64,000 bases of DNA from Longispora albida DSM 44784 (GTDB taxonomy: Bacteria; Actinomycetota; Actinomycetes; Mycobacteriales; Micromonosporaceae), in NCBI RefSeq assembly GCF_000379825.1, contig NZ_KB903833.1, positions 547,030 through 611,029 of the forward strand. The letters are read 5' to 3'. Shown here piece after piece: positions 38,414-48,043 of this stretch (positions are counted from its first letter, which is position 1; every line of letters begins with the position of its first letter). A program made the translations under genes and the position numbers. The notes below the pieces were generated by a model. The model was not told the origin of the DNA, made no database searches, and saw only the letters and a program-made list of their open reading frames with translations.

Positions 38414-38673
38414 GTGGGTAACCGTCTTCGCGTGTGGTGCCTGCGGCATGGTGAGGCGGAGAGCAACCTCGCCGCCGCGATGGGTACCCAGGACGCGGCT
38501 CCCGGGTCGCACTGGCCGGCCACGTCGCCAGCCTGACAGCCGCGCTGGCCGGGCTCTGCGGGCTGCGGCAGCAGGTCTGGGGCAGGCCACTGCCGCACGC
38601 CACCCCGTTCCTTGTCGAGCACGACGGCCAGGGCTGGGCCTGCCACGCCTGGCCAGCGCCAGCGCAGGCCTAG
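38414..38673 (+). pseudogene. Histidine phosphatase family gene, collapsed remnant
   Basis: A GTG at 38414 opens a frame reading GNRLRVWCLRHGEAESNLAAAMGTQDAAP, which contains the RHGE active-site motif of phosphoglycerate mutase-like histidine phosphatases. It stops at 38534. In another frame the DNA then reads VALAGHVASLTAALAGLCG, then RQQVWGRPLPHATPFLVEHDG, and so on, ending at a TAG at 38671. That is the C-terminal part of the same family, including the second histidine (GHVASL). Roughly 100 central codons are missing and the frame is shifted at the joint. It is therefore a deletion-formed pseudogene of about 260 bases between the kinase and the TgpA-like gene, whose stop codon it overlaps on the other strand. 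Confidence 0.8.
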
Positions 38674-40931
38674 CTGGCCGGCTGGCGGTGGCGGGGGGCT
38701 GCCTGTTCCGCGGACACCGGCAGGGTGGTCTTCCAGAACAGCGGGCGCGGGTCCAGCGTCCACACCAGACGGCGCCACAGCGGACGGCGGGCGCGCAGTG
38801 CCTTGATGTACGCCCGGGCCTCACCCGTCGCCAGGCCGGCGTCGTCAGCCGTGGCCATGCCCGGCGCGAACGCGACCAGGTTCACCATGCTGGCCGCCTG
38901 GTCGAGCGATGGCAGTTCCACCCACGCCGCGTACCGGCCACGGCCGTAGACCAGCCCGGCCCACTGCGCCACCTCGCTCGCGGTGAGGTGGGCCGGTGGC
39001 GGGTACCCGGCGAGGCGCAGCGCGTCACGGATCTCGACCCACGAGCCGCCGATCCGCTCGGCCGGGCTACCGGAACCGAGGCGGCTGCGGTGGCGTGACC
39101 TGCGGAGCAGTACGACGGAGAGCAGCGCGCACAGCACCAGGATCGCCCCGGCGATGGCCAGTGTCCGGCCCAGGTGCGGGTCCTCGGCCGCCTTGCCGAT
39201 CGGGGTGACCGCGCCCGGCAGCGCGCCGGAGCTGGACGGGATCGGCGAGGAGGTCACAGTGGACGGTGTCACCGAGGGCTTGGTCGTCGGGGGCGGCGTG
39301 TAGTCCTCTTCGAGGGGACGGGCCTTCGCGTTCACCGGCATCGGGTCGAAGGAGACCCAGCCGTGGCCGTCGAACCACACCTCCGGCCAGGCCATCGCCT
39401 GCCCGGCCAGCACCGGGTGCGCCCCGGCCTTGCCCTTGAAGCCGACGACCACGCGGGTCGGCAGGCCCATCATCCGGCCGAGCAGCGCGAACGACGCGGC
39501 GAACTGCTCCGACGTGCCCCGCCTGCCGCCCATCTTCGGCTCGTCGAGCAGGAAGAACTTCAGGTGTACCTGGGAGTGGCCCGTCGGAGCGTCCGTCGCG
39601 AACGTGTAGTGCTCGGCGAGGAACGCCTGGAGGGTCAGCGCCTTCGAGTGCGGGCTGATCGCGTCCTTGCCGATCGAGTTGGCTAGGTCGACGAGTTCCT
39701 TCTGGATCGACGGGGCGACCGTCAGGTACTTCTCGGCTTCCGGGCCGGTCGGCACGCTCGCCAGGGTCAGCGTGTTCACGTCTGGCTGGGTGCGGAGCGA
39801 CTCGACCTGGTACTTCTGGCTGGCCGGGAGCCCGCCCGACTTGAAGAGCGTGCCGGTGTTCGTGTCGAAGGCGACCCGGAGGTTGTCGACACGGCGCGGC
39901 ACGCCGACCGCCGGTACGAGGCTGCCGCCCAGCCCGCTCACCGTGTACGTCTGCTTGACTGTGGTCTGCTTGCCCGTGGCCACCGGGCCCTCGGCGCTGG
40001 GCAGCACCCGGCCGGCGTTGCGGTAGTCGGCGGACAGCTTCCACGTCACCCCGTCGTACTCGTTGAGCACGGCCAGCCGGATCGGCGCGTCAGCGGACAG
40101 GTCCGCGTCGAACAGGTGCTGCTTCGGGTTCGCGGCCCAGCCGGAGAGCCGGATCAGCGGATTCTCGTCGAGGACGTCCTTACGCGGCGGGGTGACCTCG
40201 CTGCGCGGGTCCTTCGGAGTCCGGCCGACGTGGTCGAACACGATCGGACCGGCCGCCACGGCCACCGCCACCATCGCAGCCAGCCCGGCCGCCGCACCGC
40301 CGAAGGCGCGCAGCTGGAAAGCACGGTCCCGGGGTTGCGGTGGTGCCTCCACAGTGGATGCGGCACCCTGTCGGGCGCTCAGTGCGAGGCCGACCGCGCA
40401 CACCGCGGCGAACGTCATCGACAGCCACAGGGCCGGGCGGGCGTTCGGGCCGGCCAGGACGAGGGCTCCGGCGTAGGCCAGGGTCGGCGGGAGCGCGCCG
40501 AACAGCAGCCTGCCGCCCCGGCCACCGATCTCCGCGCCGGCCAGGCCAGCCACCCAGATCGCCACGATCGGGGCGAAGATGGTGTCCGGGGTCGCCTCGA
40601 CCGGTACCGCTGCGGTGAGCAGGCGGGGCAGGGCGTTGCGCGCCGCGTCCGCGTACACCTGGAAGAGCGTGCCCTCGTTCTCGGCGGTGAGGGTCATGTT
40701 GACCGCGAGCACCGTGTATCCGGTCAGGCCGAGGACCGAGACGGGTCCGGCGAGCCAGCCCGGCAGCGGCCGGAGCAGCGTGCTGAGCAGCACCGAGCCG
40801 GCGGCCGCGCCCATCAGCAGCATCAGCGTCTTGCCCTGGTCGTAGATCCGCGTGTACGCGAAGGCCGCCAGCGCGGTCAGCGTCAGCAGGACGAGCACGC
40901 CACCAGCGCCGCGGAGAAAACGCCCTACCAC
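38670..40931 (-). CDS. TgpA-like transglutaminase-domain membrane protein, catalytic residues replaced
   Basis: The product is about 753 residues with at least five N-terminal transmembrane helices and one more helix near residue 610-630, between an outer transglutaminase-like domain and a cytoplasmic DUF4129-like end. The transglutaminase core reads GTSEQFAASFALLGRMMGLPTRVVVGF, with Ser where the Cys nucleophile sits. The His region reads AMAWPEVWFDGHGWVSFDP, with Met where HAWPEV is expected. The enzyme is therefore probably inactive and structural. The GTG at 40931 overlaps the DUF58 gene; an in-frame GTG at 40949 is possible. It is the last gene of the FN3-MoxR-DUF58-TgpA cluster. Confidence 0.88.
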   Translation of the reverse strand: MVGRFLRGAGGVLVLLTLTALAAFAYTRIYDQGKTLMLLMGAAAGSVLLSTLLRPLPGWLAGPVSVLGLTGYTVLAVNMTLTAENEGTLFQVYADAARNALPRLLTAAVPVEATPDTIFAPIVAIWVAGLAGAEIGGRGGRLLFGALPPTLAYAGALVLAGPNARPALWLSMTFAAVCAVGLALSARQGAASTVEAPPQPRDRAFQLRAFGGAAAGLAAMVAVAVAAGPIVFDHVGRTPKDPRSEVTPPRKDVLDENPLIRLSGWAANPKQHLFDADLSADAPIRLAVLNEYDGVTWKLSADYRNAGRVLPSAEGPVATGKQTTVKQTYTVSGLGGSLVPAVGVPRRVDNLRVAFDTNTGTLFKSGGLPASQKYQVESLRTQPDVNTLTLASVPTGPEAEKYLTVAPSIQKELVDLANSIGKDAISPHSKALTLQAFLAEHYTFATDAPTGHSQVHLKFFLLDEPKMGGRRGTSEQFAASFALLGRMMGLPTRVVVGFKGKAGAHPVLAGQAMAWPEVWFDGHGWVSFDPMPVNAKARPLEEDYTPPPTTKPSVTPSTVTSSPIPSSSGALPGAVTPIGKAAEDPHLGRTLAIAGAILVLCALLSVVLLRRSRHRSRLGSGSPAERIGGSWVEIRDALRLAGYPPPAHLTASEVAQWAGLVYGRGRYAAWVELPSLDQAASMVNLVAFAPGMATADDAGLATGEARAYIKALRARRPLWRRLVWTLDPRPLFWKTTLPVSAEQAAPRHRQPAS

Positions 40932-42064
40932 GTGCCCACCCCGTCCCACGCCGCCGCGAACTCGCCGGCGTCGGCGGCCGACAGGACCAGCAGGCCCGGA
41001 GCTGCGGTCGGCTGGGCGTCGGCGTCGCCGAGCACACCGGCCACGATCACCGGATAGGCACCCTTGAGCGTGGCGACCTGGCGGATGTCCTCAGCGCCAC
41101 CCGGGCCGGTCAGGTAGATCAGCGTGTCGCCGAGGCGGCCGATCCGCAGGCCGTCGACCGTCGGCTGCACACCGCCCGGCTGGTCCGGCTGGAGCGACGC
41201 CTCGGAGAGCAGGTCGAGGAAGGCGTTACGGCTGTCCTTGCCCGACACCTCCTTGCCGCTGCTCAGCCGGAGCCGGACATACAGCCCGTCGGTCAGCGAG
41301 GCGATCACCACAGAGGCCGCGGCCTCACACGCCTCCTCGAAACTCTGCTCGGTGTGGACGGACGACCGGTCGTCGAGGACGACCACCATCACCGGGAGGC
41401 TCGTGTCGGTGTGCTCCTTCACCATCAGCTCGCCAATCCGGGCCGACGTGCGCCAGTGCACCCGGCGCAGGTCGTCGCCGACCACGTACTCGCGGAGGGT
41501 CTCGAAGCTGACGTGGCCGTGCGGGATCTGGTCGGTGCGGCCGTCGAGGCTGCGGGCGATGCCAGCCGGTACGGCGCGGATCGGGTGGGCGACCGGGTGC
41601 ACCCAGACCCGGCCGGACTCACCGTAGGACCTGGGTACGGTCGCGAGGCCCAGCGGGTCGGTGCGGGTGATCCGGAGCGGGCCGACCTCGATCACGCCAC
41701 GGCGGCTGGTCGGCACCGGGTACACCGTGCGGGTCTGCGTGCCCCGGCGCAGCTTCAGGAGCGGCACCGGCACCGTCGTCTCCCCGCAGCGGTCGGAGGC
41801 GACCACCGTCATGTTCCGGAACTTGTTGTCGTTGCGGATGCTCAGGTACACCGTGGACGGCTCACCGCGCGTCACCCGGTCGGGGTCGAGGATGCGCTGG
41901 ACGTCGAGCCGGGCCCGCAGGCTCACGATCGCCACGGCCACGACGAACGCCGCCAGTGCCACCGCGCCGAGCACGGCCAGCTCCGGGTACCCGTAGAGGA
42001 AACCGGGGACGAGCAGGGCCGGACCGGCCGCGAGCAGAGCCCAGCCGCGGGCTGTCACCCGCAC
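40925..42064 (-). CDS. DUF58 domain membrane protein
   Basis: The 379-residue protein has two N-terminal transmembrane helices (about residues 10-48), a beta-rich middle and the DUF58 signature LREYVVGDDLRRVHWRTSARIGELMVKEH. DUF58 proteins contain a von Willebrand A-like domain and work with a MoxR ATPase (family knowledge); their client is unknown in most bacteria. The gene lies between moxR (34 bases upstream) and the TgpA-like gene, which it overlaps, so the three are an operon. Confidence 0.9.
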   Translation of the reverse strand: MRVTARGWALLAAGPALLVPGFLYGYPELAVLGAVALAAFVVAVAIVSLRARLDVQRILDPDRVTRGEPSTVYLSIRNDNKFRNMTVVASDRCGETTVPVPLLKLRRGTQTRTVYPVPTSRRGVIEVGPLRITRTDPLGLATVPRSYGESGRVWVHPVAHPIRAVPAGIARSLDGRTDQIPHGHVSFETLREYVVGDDLRRVHWRTSARIGELMVKEHTDTSLPVMVVVLDDRSSVHTEQSFEEACEAAASVVIASLTDGLYVRLRLSSGKEVSGKDSRNAFLDLLSEASLQPDQPGGVQPTVDGLRIGRLGDTLIYLTGPGGAEDIRQVATLKGAYPVIVAGVLGDADAQPTAAPGLLVLSAADAGEFAAAWDGVGTW

Positions 42065-42098
42065 CGGGAACGCCCCCTCCTAGCCAGCTGACCGCCGG

Positions 42099-43085
42099 TC
42101 ATCCCGCGACACCGGCCGGCTGCGGCACCGGCACGGACTCGAGGATCTCCGCGAGCACCGCCGGGGCGGTCGCGCCCTTGAGCTGGGCGTCCGGGCTGAG
42201 CAGCAGCCGGTGGGCGAACACGGACTCGGCGAGAGCCTTGATGTCCTCGGGCAGCAGGTACGCGCGGCCGTCGGACAGCGCGTATGCCTGGGCGGCGCGG
42301 ACCAGGGCGATCACACCACGGGGGCTGACGCCGACCCGGACCTGACCGTGGTTACGGGAGGCCGAGGCGAGCTGGACGGCGTAGGCGTACAGGGCGTCGG
42401 CGACGTACACCCGCTGGGCGAGCCGGGCGAGCTGCGCGACGGTGTCGGTGTCGGTGACCGGCTGGAGGTAGTCGGGCGAGCGGCCAGCGGCGCCGCCCCT
42501 GACCACCTCAAGCTCGACCTCCGGGCTCGGGTACCCCACGGAGAGCTTCATCAGGAACCGGTCGAGCTGGGCCTCCGGCAGCCGGTACGTGCCGTCCATC
42601 TCGACCGGGTTCTGCGTGGCGACCACGAGGAACGGGCGCGGGACGGGATGCCGGACGCCGTCGACCGTGACGTACCGCTCCTCCATCACCTCGAGCAGCG
42701 CGGACTGCGTCTTCGGCGAGGCGCGGTTGATCTCGTCGGCGATCACGATGTTCGCGAAGACCGGGCCCGGGTGGAACTCGAACTCCCGGCTGGCCTGGTT
42801 GAAAATGGTCACACCGGACACATCGGAGGGCAGCAGGTCCGGAGTGAACTGGATCCGCCGCCACTTACCGCGCACCGAGGCGGCGATCGCCCGGGCCAGC
42901 GTCGTCTTCCCTACTCCGGGCACGTCCTCCAGCAGGACGTGGCCCTCGGCGAACAGCGCGGTGAGCGCCAGCCGGACCACCTCGGGCTTGCCGAGCACGA
43001 CGGAACCGACGTTGTCGGCCAGCCGGGCGAAGACAGTGGCGTAGCCCTGCGTCTCGGCAGGAGTGAGGGGGTGCGGCGCGGTCAC
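42099..43085 (-). CDS. MoxR-family AAA+ ATPase
   Basis: AAA+ ATPase of 328 residues: Walker A EDVPGVGKTTLA, Walker B ANIVIADEINRASPK, sensor FLVVATQNPVEMDGTYRLPEAQLDRFL. MoxR ATPases act as chaperones that help assemble or activate client proteins, usually with the adjacent DUF58/VWA protein. Here moxR is followed by DUF58 and the TgpA-like gene and preceded by the FN3 protein gene on the same strand, with a hairpin terminator between moxR and the FN3 gene. The ATG at 43085 is the normal family start. Confidence 0.93.
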   Translation of the reverse strand: MTAPHPLTPAETQGYATVFARLADNVGSVVLGKPEVVRLALTALFAEGHVLLEDVPGVGKTTLARAIAASVRGKWRRIQFTPDLLPSDVSGVTIFNQASREFEFHPGPVFANIVIADEINRASPKTQSALLEVMEERYVTVDGVRHPVPRPFLVVATQNPVEMDGTYRLPEAQLDRFLMKLSVGYPSPEVELEVVRGGAAGRSPDYLQPVTDTDTVAQLARLAQRVYVADALYAYAVQLASASRNHGQVRVGVSPRGVIALVRAAQAYALSDGRAYLLPEDIKALAESVFAHRLLLSPDAQLKGATAPAVLAEILESVPVPQPAGVAG

Positions 43086-43199
43086 TGCGGAACTCCTCGC
43101 GGCGGTGCGTTGAACCTAGCTGAACCTGGGTACTTCGAACCTAACGGTGCTGCTCAGCGCCGTAAAGCGCGGCAGCGGGTGATGCTGGTCTGACATGGT

Positions 43200-43234
43200 C
43201 CATCGTGGGGCGCGACATGCGCACCCCACGATGG
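43200..43234 (-). terminator. Terminator between the FN3 gene and moxR
   Basis: An 11-bp inverted repeat, CCATCGTGGGG and its complement, with inner CGC/GCG pairing lies about 50 bases after the FN3 gene stop codon. It shares ATCGTGGG and GCGACATG with the inverted repeat at 6136-6187. Confidence 0.75.
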
Positions 43235-43281
43235 GTTCCCGCTCGGTAGTGACACAGGTCACCAGGCGCTGGGCCCTCCGG

Positions 43282-45936
43282 TCAGCAGTTCGGCAGGAGG
43301 TTGAGGCCGCCGGTCGAGCCGTCCCCGGTGCCCTCGCCGTTGACCTCGACCCACGACCACGGCACGAAGCCGTTCTTGCCACCCGGCCAGGAGCCCTTCA
43401 CCCACATGGGGCTGCGGCGGTTGAGGGTCTTGGTCTTCGAGCTGATCGTCCAGCCGCTCTGCTTGCAGGTGAGCTGGCCGGTGTCGCCGCCACGGACGTC
43501 ACCGATCCACGGGCCCTGCTTGCAGTTCGAGTCGTAGTTGTCGTAGCAGGGGTGGCTGCTGACCTCGATCGGGCACATGTCGTCGCAGATCACCTTGCCG
43601 CTGACCGTCTTGGTCGAGACCGACACGGTCACCTCACGCTGCCCCGCCGGGTTCTTCGCGAGGATCTTGTACGTGTGCGAACTGCCCAGCGCCAGGCCGG
43701 TGATGTTGTGCTCGAACCGGCCGTTGCAGGCAGCCGGGCCGGTGCGGCCCTCCACCCAGCACTCGGTCGGGCCGCCGTTGTTCTGGACGTTCACCCAGAT
43801 CTTGGCGGTCGTGTACTGGCCGTCGCCGCCCTGGCCGTTCATCGTCGGGGCGGTCAGCGTCTTCGCGGCGGCCGTGGTGGGCTTGCTCTGCCCGGCCTCG
43901 TTCTCGGCGATCACGGTGACGTTGATCTGCTCGCCCTCGCCGAAGCCGCCGATCTCCATGCTCGTGCCCGTCTGGTCCGGCTGCTTCTTGCCGTTGGCCG
44001 TGACCACGTACCGCTTGATCGCGCGGCCGTTGGGCACAGCTGCCGTCCACGCCGCCTTGACCGTGCCGGCCTTGCTGGTCACGGTGGTGACGGTGAGGCC
44101 GGTGACCGGCTCGGGCGTGAAGAACGGCACGACGGTGTTACTCACCGGCGAGGACTTGCTCTCGACAGCCTTCTCGTTCACGGCCTTGACCGTGAAGGTG
44201 TACTGGGTGCCGTAGTCCAGCTTCGTCCCCGGGTCGCCCTTCTTGCCGGCCTTGACGGTCAGCTCGGTGCCCGTGGACTCGCCGACCAGCTCCGGCGCGC
44301 CGCCACCGGCACCGCCGGGAGCCGTGCCGCCGCTGCTCGCGTACACCAGGTACTTGGCGATCTTGAGGCCCTGGCCGTTCGCGGCGTCCCACGTGACCTT
44401 GACCGTGGCGTCCTTCGCCTCGGCCGCGGTGACCTTGGCCGGGGCGTCGGGGACCTCGCTGGTCGGGACGACCGGGTTCGAGGCCTTCTTCGGGCCTGCC
44501 CCCTTCGCGTTCACCGCGTGCACGTTGAACGTGTAGGCAGTGCCGTTGACCAGGTTCGGAATGGTCAGGGTGCGCTGGTTCGCGCCGACCTCGACCGGAG
44601 CCGGGCCACCCTCGACCACGTACTTGGTGATCGGCGCCAGGTTGTCCTTCGCCGGGGTCCAGTTGACCGTGGCGGAGGCGTTGCCGGCGATGGCGGTCAC
44701 CGTGGCCGGGGCGCTCGGCGGAGTGGGCTCCGGCGGCTTCGGCGGCTCCGGCGGCTTGGGCGGGGTCGGGGGCGTCGGCGGCACCGGCGGCGGGTCGCCA
44801 CCGGGGATGCCGTTCGGGAACTTGTTGACGTCCTTGGTCTTGTGCTTGTCGTCCACCACCCGGGCGTCCTTGCCGGACGGGGCGTTGATGAACAGGTGGT
44901 TCTCGCGGACGTCCAGCTCCAGCGCGCCGCCCTCGTTGGCGATCTTGATGCGCTCGACGAAGCTGCCGTTGCCGTCGATCACGTAGACCGAGCCGGCCAC
45001 GGTGTCGGCGACGTAGAACCAGCCGGCCCACGCGACGGCAGGCTGAAGGCCGCCACCCTGACCCGGGTTGAGCCCCTCGCGGGACACCTCGAAGTCACGG
45101 ACGGGCTTGTCCGGCTGCACGACGTACACGTGCCGGTCGTCGGCGACCGTAACCGGCACACCGGTGCCGGAGGTGCGGTCGGGGAGCGCGCCGGGCTTGC
45201 GGATCGGCAGCGGGATCTTCTTGACCACGTCGTCCCGGATCGTCACCAGCGCGGCGGCGGTCTGGTCAAGCACGGCGATGCCCTTGTCCAGGATGGACAG
45301 CGAGATGTCGTGCTGCGGGTCGGTGGCGGGGACGGTCTTCGCCACGGTCGGGTCGACCGTCTTGGAGCCGGCCTTGACCGCGACGACGGTGCCCTCGCTC
45401 GGCACGGCGAGCCAGAGCCGGTCCTCGTTGTCGAAGCCGCCGCTGCGCAGGCCGGACGGGAAGCGCAGCGGCTGCCCGGCCGGGCTCAGGTTCAGCGGGT
45501 GGATCTGCTGGACGGTGCCCTGCGGGCTGTCGATCAGATACGCCAGGTCGTCCTTGAGCGCGATGGTGATGCCGAAGCCCGGCGTGGTCTCCATCGTGGC
45601 CGACACCTGGAGGGTGGTCAGATCGAGCGAGCTGATCTTCCCGGTCACCAGGTCGCGGACGATGAGGAACCTGTCACTCTGCGTGATGACGACGTCGTGG
45701 TCCTTGGAGCCGGGCAGCTTCTGCCGGGTGTCGACGGAGCCCTTGACCCCGTTGACCCGGCCCAGCTCGCCGGACTTCTTGCTCCACACCCAGGAGCTGG
45801 CGTCGAAGACGGCCACCGCCTTGTCGGCGATGCCCAGGCCCAGCACCGTCAGCGCCACGGCCGCCAGCATGGCCACCGTGACGGTCAGGGTGACCACCAC
45901 TCCGGATTTGCGCGACTTGCCCGCTATGCGTGTCAT
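43282..45936 (-). CDS. Membrane-anchored protein with propeller-like and fibronectin III domains
   Basis: The 884-residue protein has one N-terminal transmembrane segment (about residues 12-37). A region of about 340 residues with repeated short strands (VYVIDGNGSFVERI, HVYVVQPD, AYLIDSPQG) suggests a beta-propeller. A proline-rich hinge (PPPVPPTPPTPPKPPEPP) leads to about three or four fibronectin III domains (each with a TPAKDN... YVV or similar). The C-terminal domain holds eight or more cysteines (CDDMCPIEV, PCYDNYDSNCK, LTCKQ, NLLPNC). It is an exported envelope protein, encoded just ahead of moxR-DUF58-tgpA, and probably a structural or adhesion factor; exact function is unknown. Confidence 0.85.
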   Translation of the reverse strand: MTRIAGKSRKSGVVVTLTVTVAMLAAVALTVLGLGIADKAVAVFDASSWVWSKKSGELGRVNGVKGSVDTRQKLPGSKDHDVVITQSDRFLIVRDLVTGKISSLDLTTLQVSATMETTPGFGITIALKDDLAYLIDSPQGTVQQIHPLNLSPAGQPLRFPSGLRSGGFDNEDRLWLAVPSEGTVVAVKAGSKTVDPTVAKTVPATDPQHDISLSILDKGIAVLDQTAAALVTIRDDVVKKIPLPIRKPGALPDRTSGTGVPVTVADDRHVYVVQPDKPVRDFEVSREGLNPGQGGGLQPAVAWAGWFYVADTVAGSVYVIDGNGSFVERIKIANEGGALELDVRENHLFINAPSGKDARVVDDKHKTKDVNKFPNGIPGGDPPPVPPTPPTPPKPPEPPKPPEPTPPSAPATVTAIAGNASATVNWTPAKDNLAPITKYVVEGGPAPVEVGANQRTLTIPNLVNGTAYTFNVHAVNAKGAGPKKASNPVVPTSEVPDAPAKVTAAEAKDATVKVTWDAANGQGLKIAKYLVYASSGGTAPGGAGGGAPELVGESTGTELTVKAGKKGDPGTKLDYGTQYTFTVKAVNEKAVESKSSPVSNTVVPFFTPEPVTGLTVTTVTSKAGTVKAAWTAAVPNGRAIKRYVVTANGKKQPDQTGTSMEIGGFGEGEQINVTVIAENEAGQSKPTTAAAKTLTAPTMNGQGGDGQYTTAKIWVNVQNNGGPTECWVEGRTGPAACNGRFEHNITGLALGSSHTYKILAKNPAGQREVTVSVSTKTVSGKVICDDMCPIEVSSHPCYDNYDSNCKQGPWIGDVRGGDTGQLTCKQSGWTISSKTKTLNRRSPMWVKGSWPGGKNGFVPWSWVEVNGEGTGDGSTGGLNLLPNC

Positions 45937-46264
45937 CGCCCCCGCGGCCCTCCGTCACTTTCCCTACCCCGAACCGAGGCCATCATATGGCTCCCGTCAA
46001 GGCCATCGAACATTCTCGCTGTGCCGGGTTCATACCCGCGCTCCAAATCAGACGTCCGGCGGCTGAGCAGCCAGAACATGTACGGCATTCCCGTCAGGGC
46101 GCCGGAAAACTCCTGCGGCCGCCCCCGGGCCGGCCGCTGTGTCGCGGCTCACGCCCCCGGTGAGCCATCCCCCCGGCTGAGCCAGCGCTCGCCTCCGCAG
46201 GGCACGGGCGAGCGTAGACGGGCGGGCGTTAACCGAGCGTGAAGCGCCGTGATGATCGTGAGAG
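45937..46264. other. Intergenic stretch of 328 bases
   Basis: I see no supported gene here. It lies between two minus-strand genes and contains a possible promoter for the FN3 gene (45982-46010). I found no hairpin terminator for the upstream membrane protein gene. Open frames in it, for example a minus frame at 46048-46308, have no similarity and no ribosome binding site. Confidence 0.5.
45982..46010 (-). promoter_or_regulatory. Possible promoter for the FN3 protein gene
   Basis: On the minus strand TTCGAT (46010-46005) and TATGAT (45987-45982) are 17 bases apart, about 46 bases ahead of the ATG. The -10 matches the consensus in five of six positions; the -35 is weak. Confidence 0.4.
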
Positions 46265-48043
46265 CTACCGGTCCCAGACCCAGAGGCCGCCGATCCTGCT
46301 GGGTTCACCGTACAGCGCGGAGGCGGTTCTCAGGAGAGCGTCCTCTTTGTCCTCACGGTCGACGACGTTGCTGTGCAGCGGGGCCATCACGACGGCTCCG
46401 GCGCGCCAGTACGCGAGGTCGGCGGCGGCGGCTTCGCGGTCGGCGTCAGAGACGTCCGGAGCCTCACCGGTCTTGTACGCGACGGCGAAGAGCTTCGTGC
46501 TCGGGCGGGGTGGCGGCCCGAAGAGCGAACGGCCGTCCCCGCCGCCGGGTCCGAGGAAGTAGCCACCGGCGAGGCGGAACTCCAGCCCGGTCGCCGCGCC
46601 CCAGCGCATCCCGTCGGCGTAGGCAGAGCCCGCGACGGGGATGGTGACGAGCGATTCGCCACTGTGGACGTACGCGCGCCACGTGCCGTCAGCGATGAAT
46701 CCGGGGATCGGGCGCTTGGCGACGCGCAGGGGTACGGGGGTGAGCGGGACGAGCGCGATGGCGATGGCGGTGCACGCGAGGCGGCGGGCCGTGGTGCCGG
46801 GAGTGGTCCGGGTGAGGGCGAGCTGGACGCCGAGGGCGGTGAGGATGCCGGCTATGGGGAGGACGAAGAGGGCGACGCGGACGGGTACGACGGTGTCGAA
46901 GAGCGGGAGCTTGTGGAGGGCTCGCCAGGGGCCGGGGACGCTGGTGTTCTGCCCGTAGGCCATCACCTTCGGCCCGAGGGACAGTGCCGCCAGGGTCAGG
47001 CCGGTCACGGTGAGGGCTTTGACCAGAGTGGAGCGCCAGAGGACCACTCCCGTGACCAGGAGCGCCACGAGCAGCGGCCAGCCGTAGAACGTGTTCTCCT
47101 CTGCGGGGTTGGCCGACAGCCGGTTCGCTGCGACCGGGTCGCCGAGGAACGAGCCCCGGCCGAAGGCCGGGAAGGAGGCGATGTCGGCCCCGTAGTGCTC
47201 GATGCCAGCCGGGACGCCACGGTAGTGGTAGGGGCCGAAGAACTGGTACCACAGTGGATAGGCGAGGACACCGAACGCCAGGGCCGCCGCGATGGCCAGG
47301 CCGGTGAGCATCGGCTTCCAGTACTGGCGGGCCTCGTCGCGGCGCAGCACGGCCCAGGTGAGGACGAAGACTCCGAGCCCGAGCGCCGTGAGGAACAGGA
47401 CTTCCTCGTTGATGAACGCCTGGACGGTCACGAGCGCGCCGAGGATCAGGCCGCGCCGGAGCGGGCGGCCGTGCCGGAGCCGCAGCGCTTGCCACGCGAT
47501 GAACGGCACGAGGAACTGGGCCACGAGATTCGGGTGGCCGTTGCCCTGCGAGAGCGCGCCGGGACCGAAGCCGCACAGGGCCGCGCCGAGGAAGGCCGCG
47601 GCCCGGCTGGCCACGACGTGCCGGGAGAGCAGCCAGTACCAGGCGGCTGCCGTGGCCGCGAAGCCGAGCGTCAGCGCTATTAGGTACGACACTCCGGGGC
47701 CTAGCCAGAGGGTGACCGGGGTAAGCGGGATCGCGAAGGCCAGCACGGAGGTGTTGGCCATCAGGTTCACGCCCTCCGGCGCGTTGAGGACCCGGTCGGC
47801 GAGCGGGTTCGTGCCCTCGGAGAGCGCCTTGGCCGCGTGGGCGAACGCCCAGTGGAAGAAGGCGTGGTCGCTCTCGTTGGTGGCGTGGACACGCCCGGCG
47901 GGATTCAGCCAGAGCAGCCCGGTGACGAAGAGAGCGAGAATGACATAAGAGGCGTATGCGAGCAGGTCACCTGTGCTAGGGCGGCTCCCCCGGCTGCCGC
48001 CGTCCCGGCTGGCCGCCGGGGCCGGAATCACCGGAACAGGCAT
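46265..48043 (-). CDS. Polytopic membrane protein, glycosyltransferase-like topology
   Basis: The product is about 592 residues with roughly 11 transmembrane helices and an acidic outer loop near the start (HATNESDHAFFHWAFAHAAKAL...), as in GT-C/DUF6541-like membrane glycosyltransferases. The loop after the first helix contains ESDH, which could be a GT-C-type acidic motif. The C-terminal third is an outer soluble domain (LRVAKRPIPGFIADGTWRAYVHSGESLVTIPV). A lipid-linked sugar donor would fit, but I cannot assign it. The ATG at 48043 was chosen; the upstream extension to 48274 overlaps otsA. It is divergent from otsA. No Shine-Dalgarno sequence precedes the ATG. Confidence 0.75.
   Translation of the reverse strand: MPVPVIPAPAASRDGGSRGSRPSTGDLLAYASYVILALFVTGLLWLNPAGRVHATNESDHAFFHWAFAHAAKALSEGTNPLADRVLNAPEGVNLMANTSVLAFAIPLTPVTLWLGPGVSYLIALTLGFAATAAAWYWLLSRHVVASRAAAFLGAALCGFGPGALSQGNGHPNLVAQFLVPFIAWQALRLRHGRPLRRGLILGALVTVQAFINEEVLFLTALGLGVFVLTWAVLRRDEARQYWKPMLTGLAIAAALAFGVLAYPLWYQFFGPYHYRGVPAGIEHYGADIASFPAFGRGSFLGDPVAANRLSANPAEENTFYGWPLLVALLVTGVVLWRSTLVKALTVTGLTLAALSLGPKVMAYGQNTSVPGPWRALHKLPLFDTVVPVRVALFVLPIAGILTALGVQLALTRTTPGTTARRLACTAIAIALVPLTPVPLRVAKRPIPGFIADGTWRAYVHSGESLVTIPVAGSAYADGMRWGAATGLEFRLAGGYFLGPGGGDGRSLFGPPPRPSTKLFAVAYKTGEAPDVSDADREAAAADLAYWRAGAVVMAPLHSNVVDREDKEDALLRTASALYGEPSRIGGLWVWDR

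Noticed and set aside
43195..46242. Open frame of about 1000 codons on the plus strand, antisense to the FN3 protein gene
   Set aside because: Arg/Val/Asp-rich translation without motifs; typical antisense shadow of a high-GC gene.
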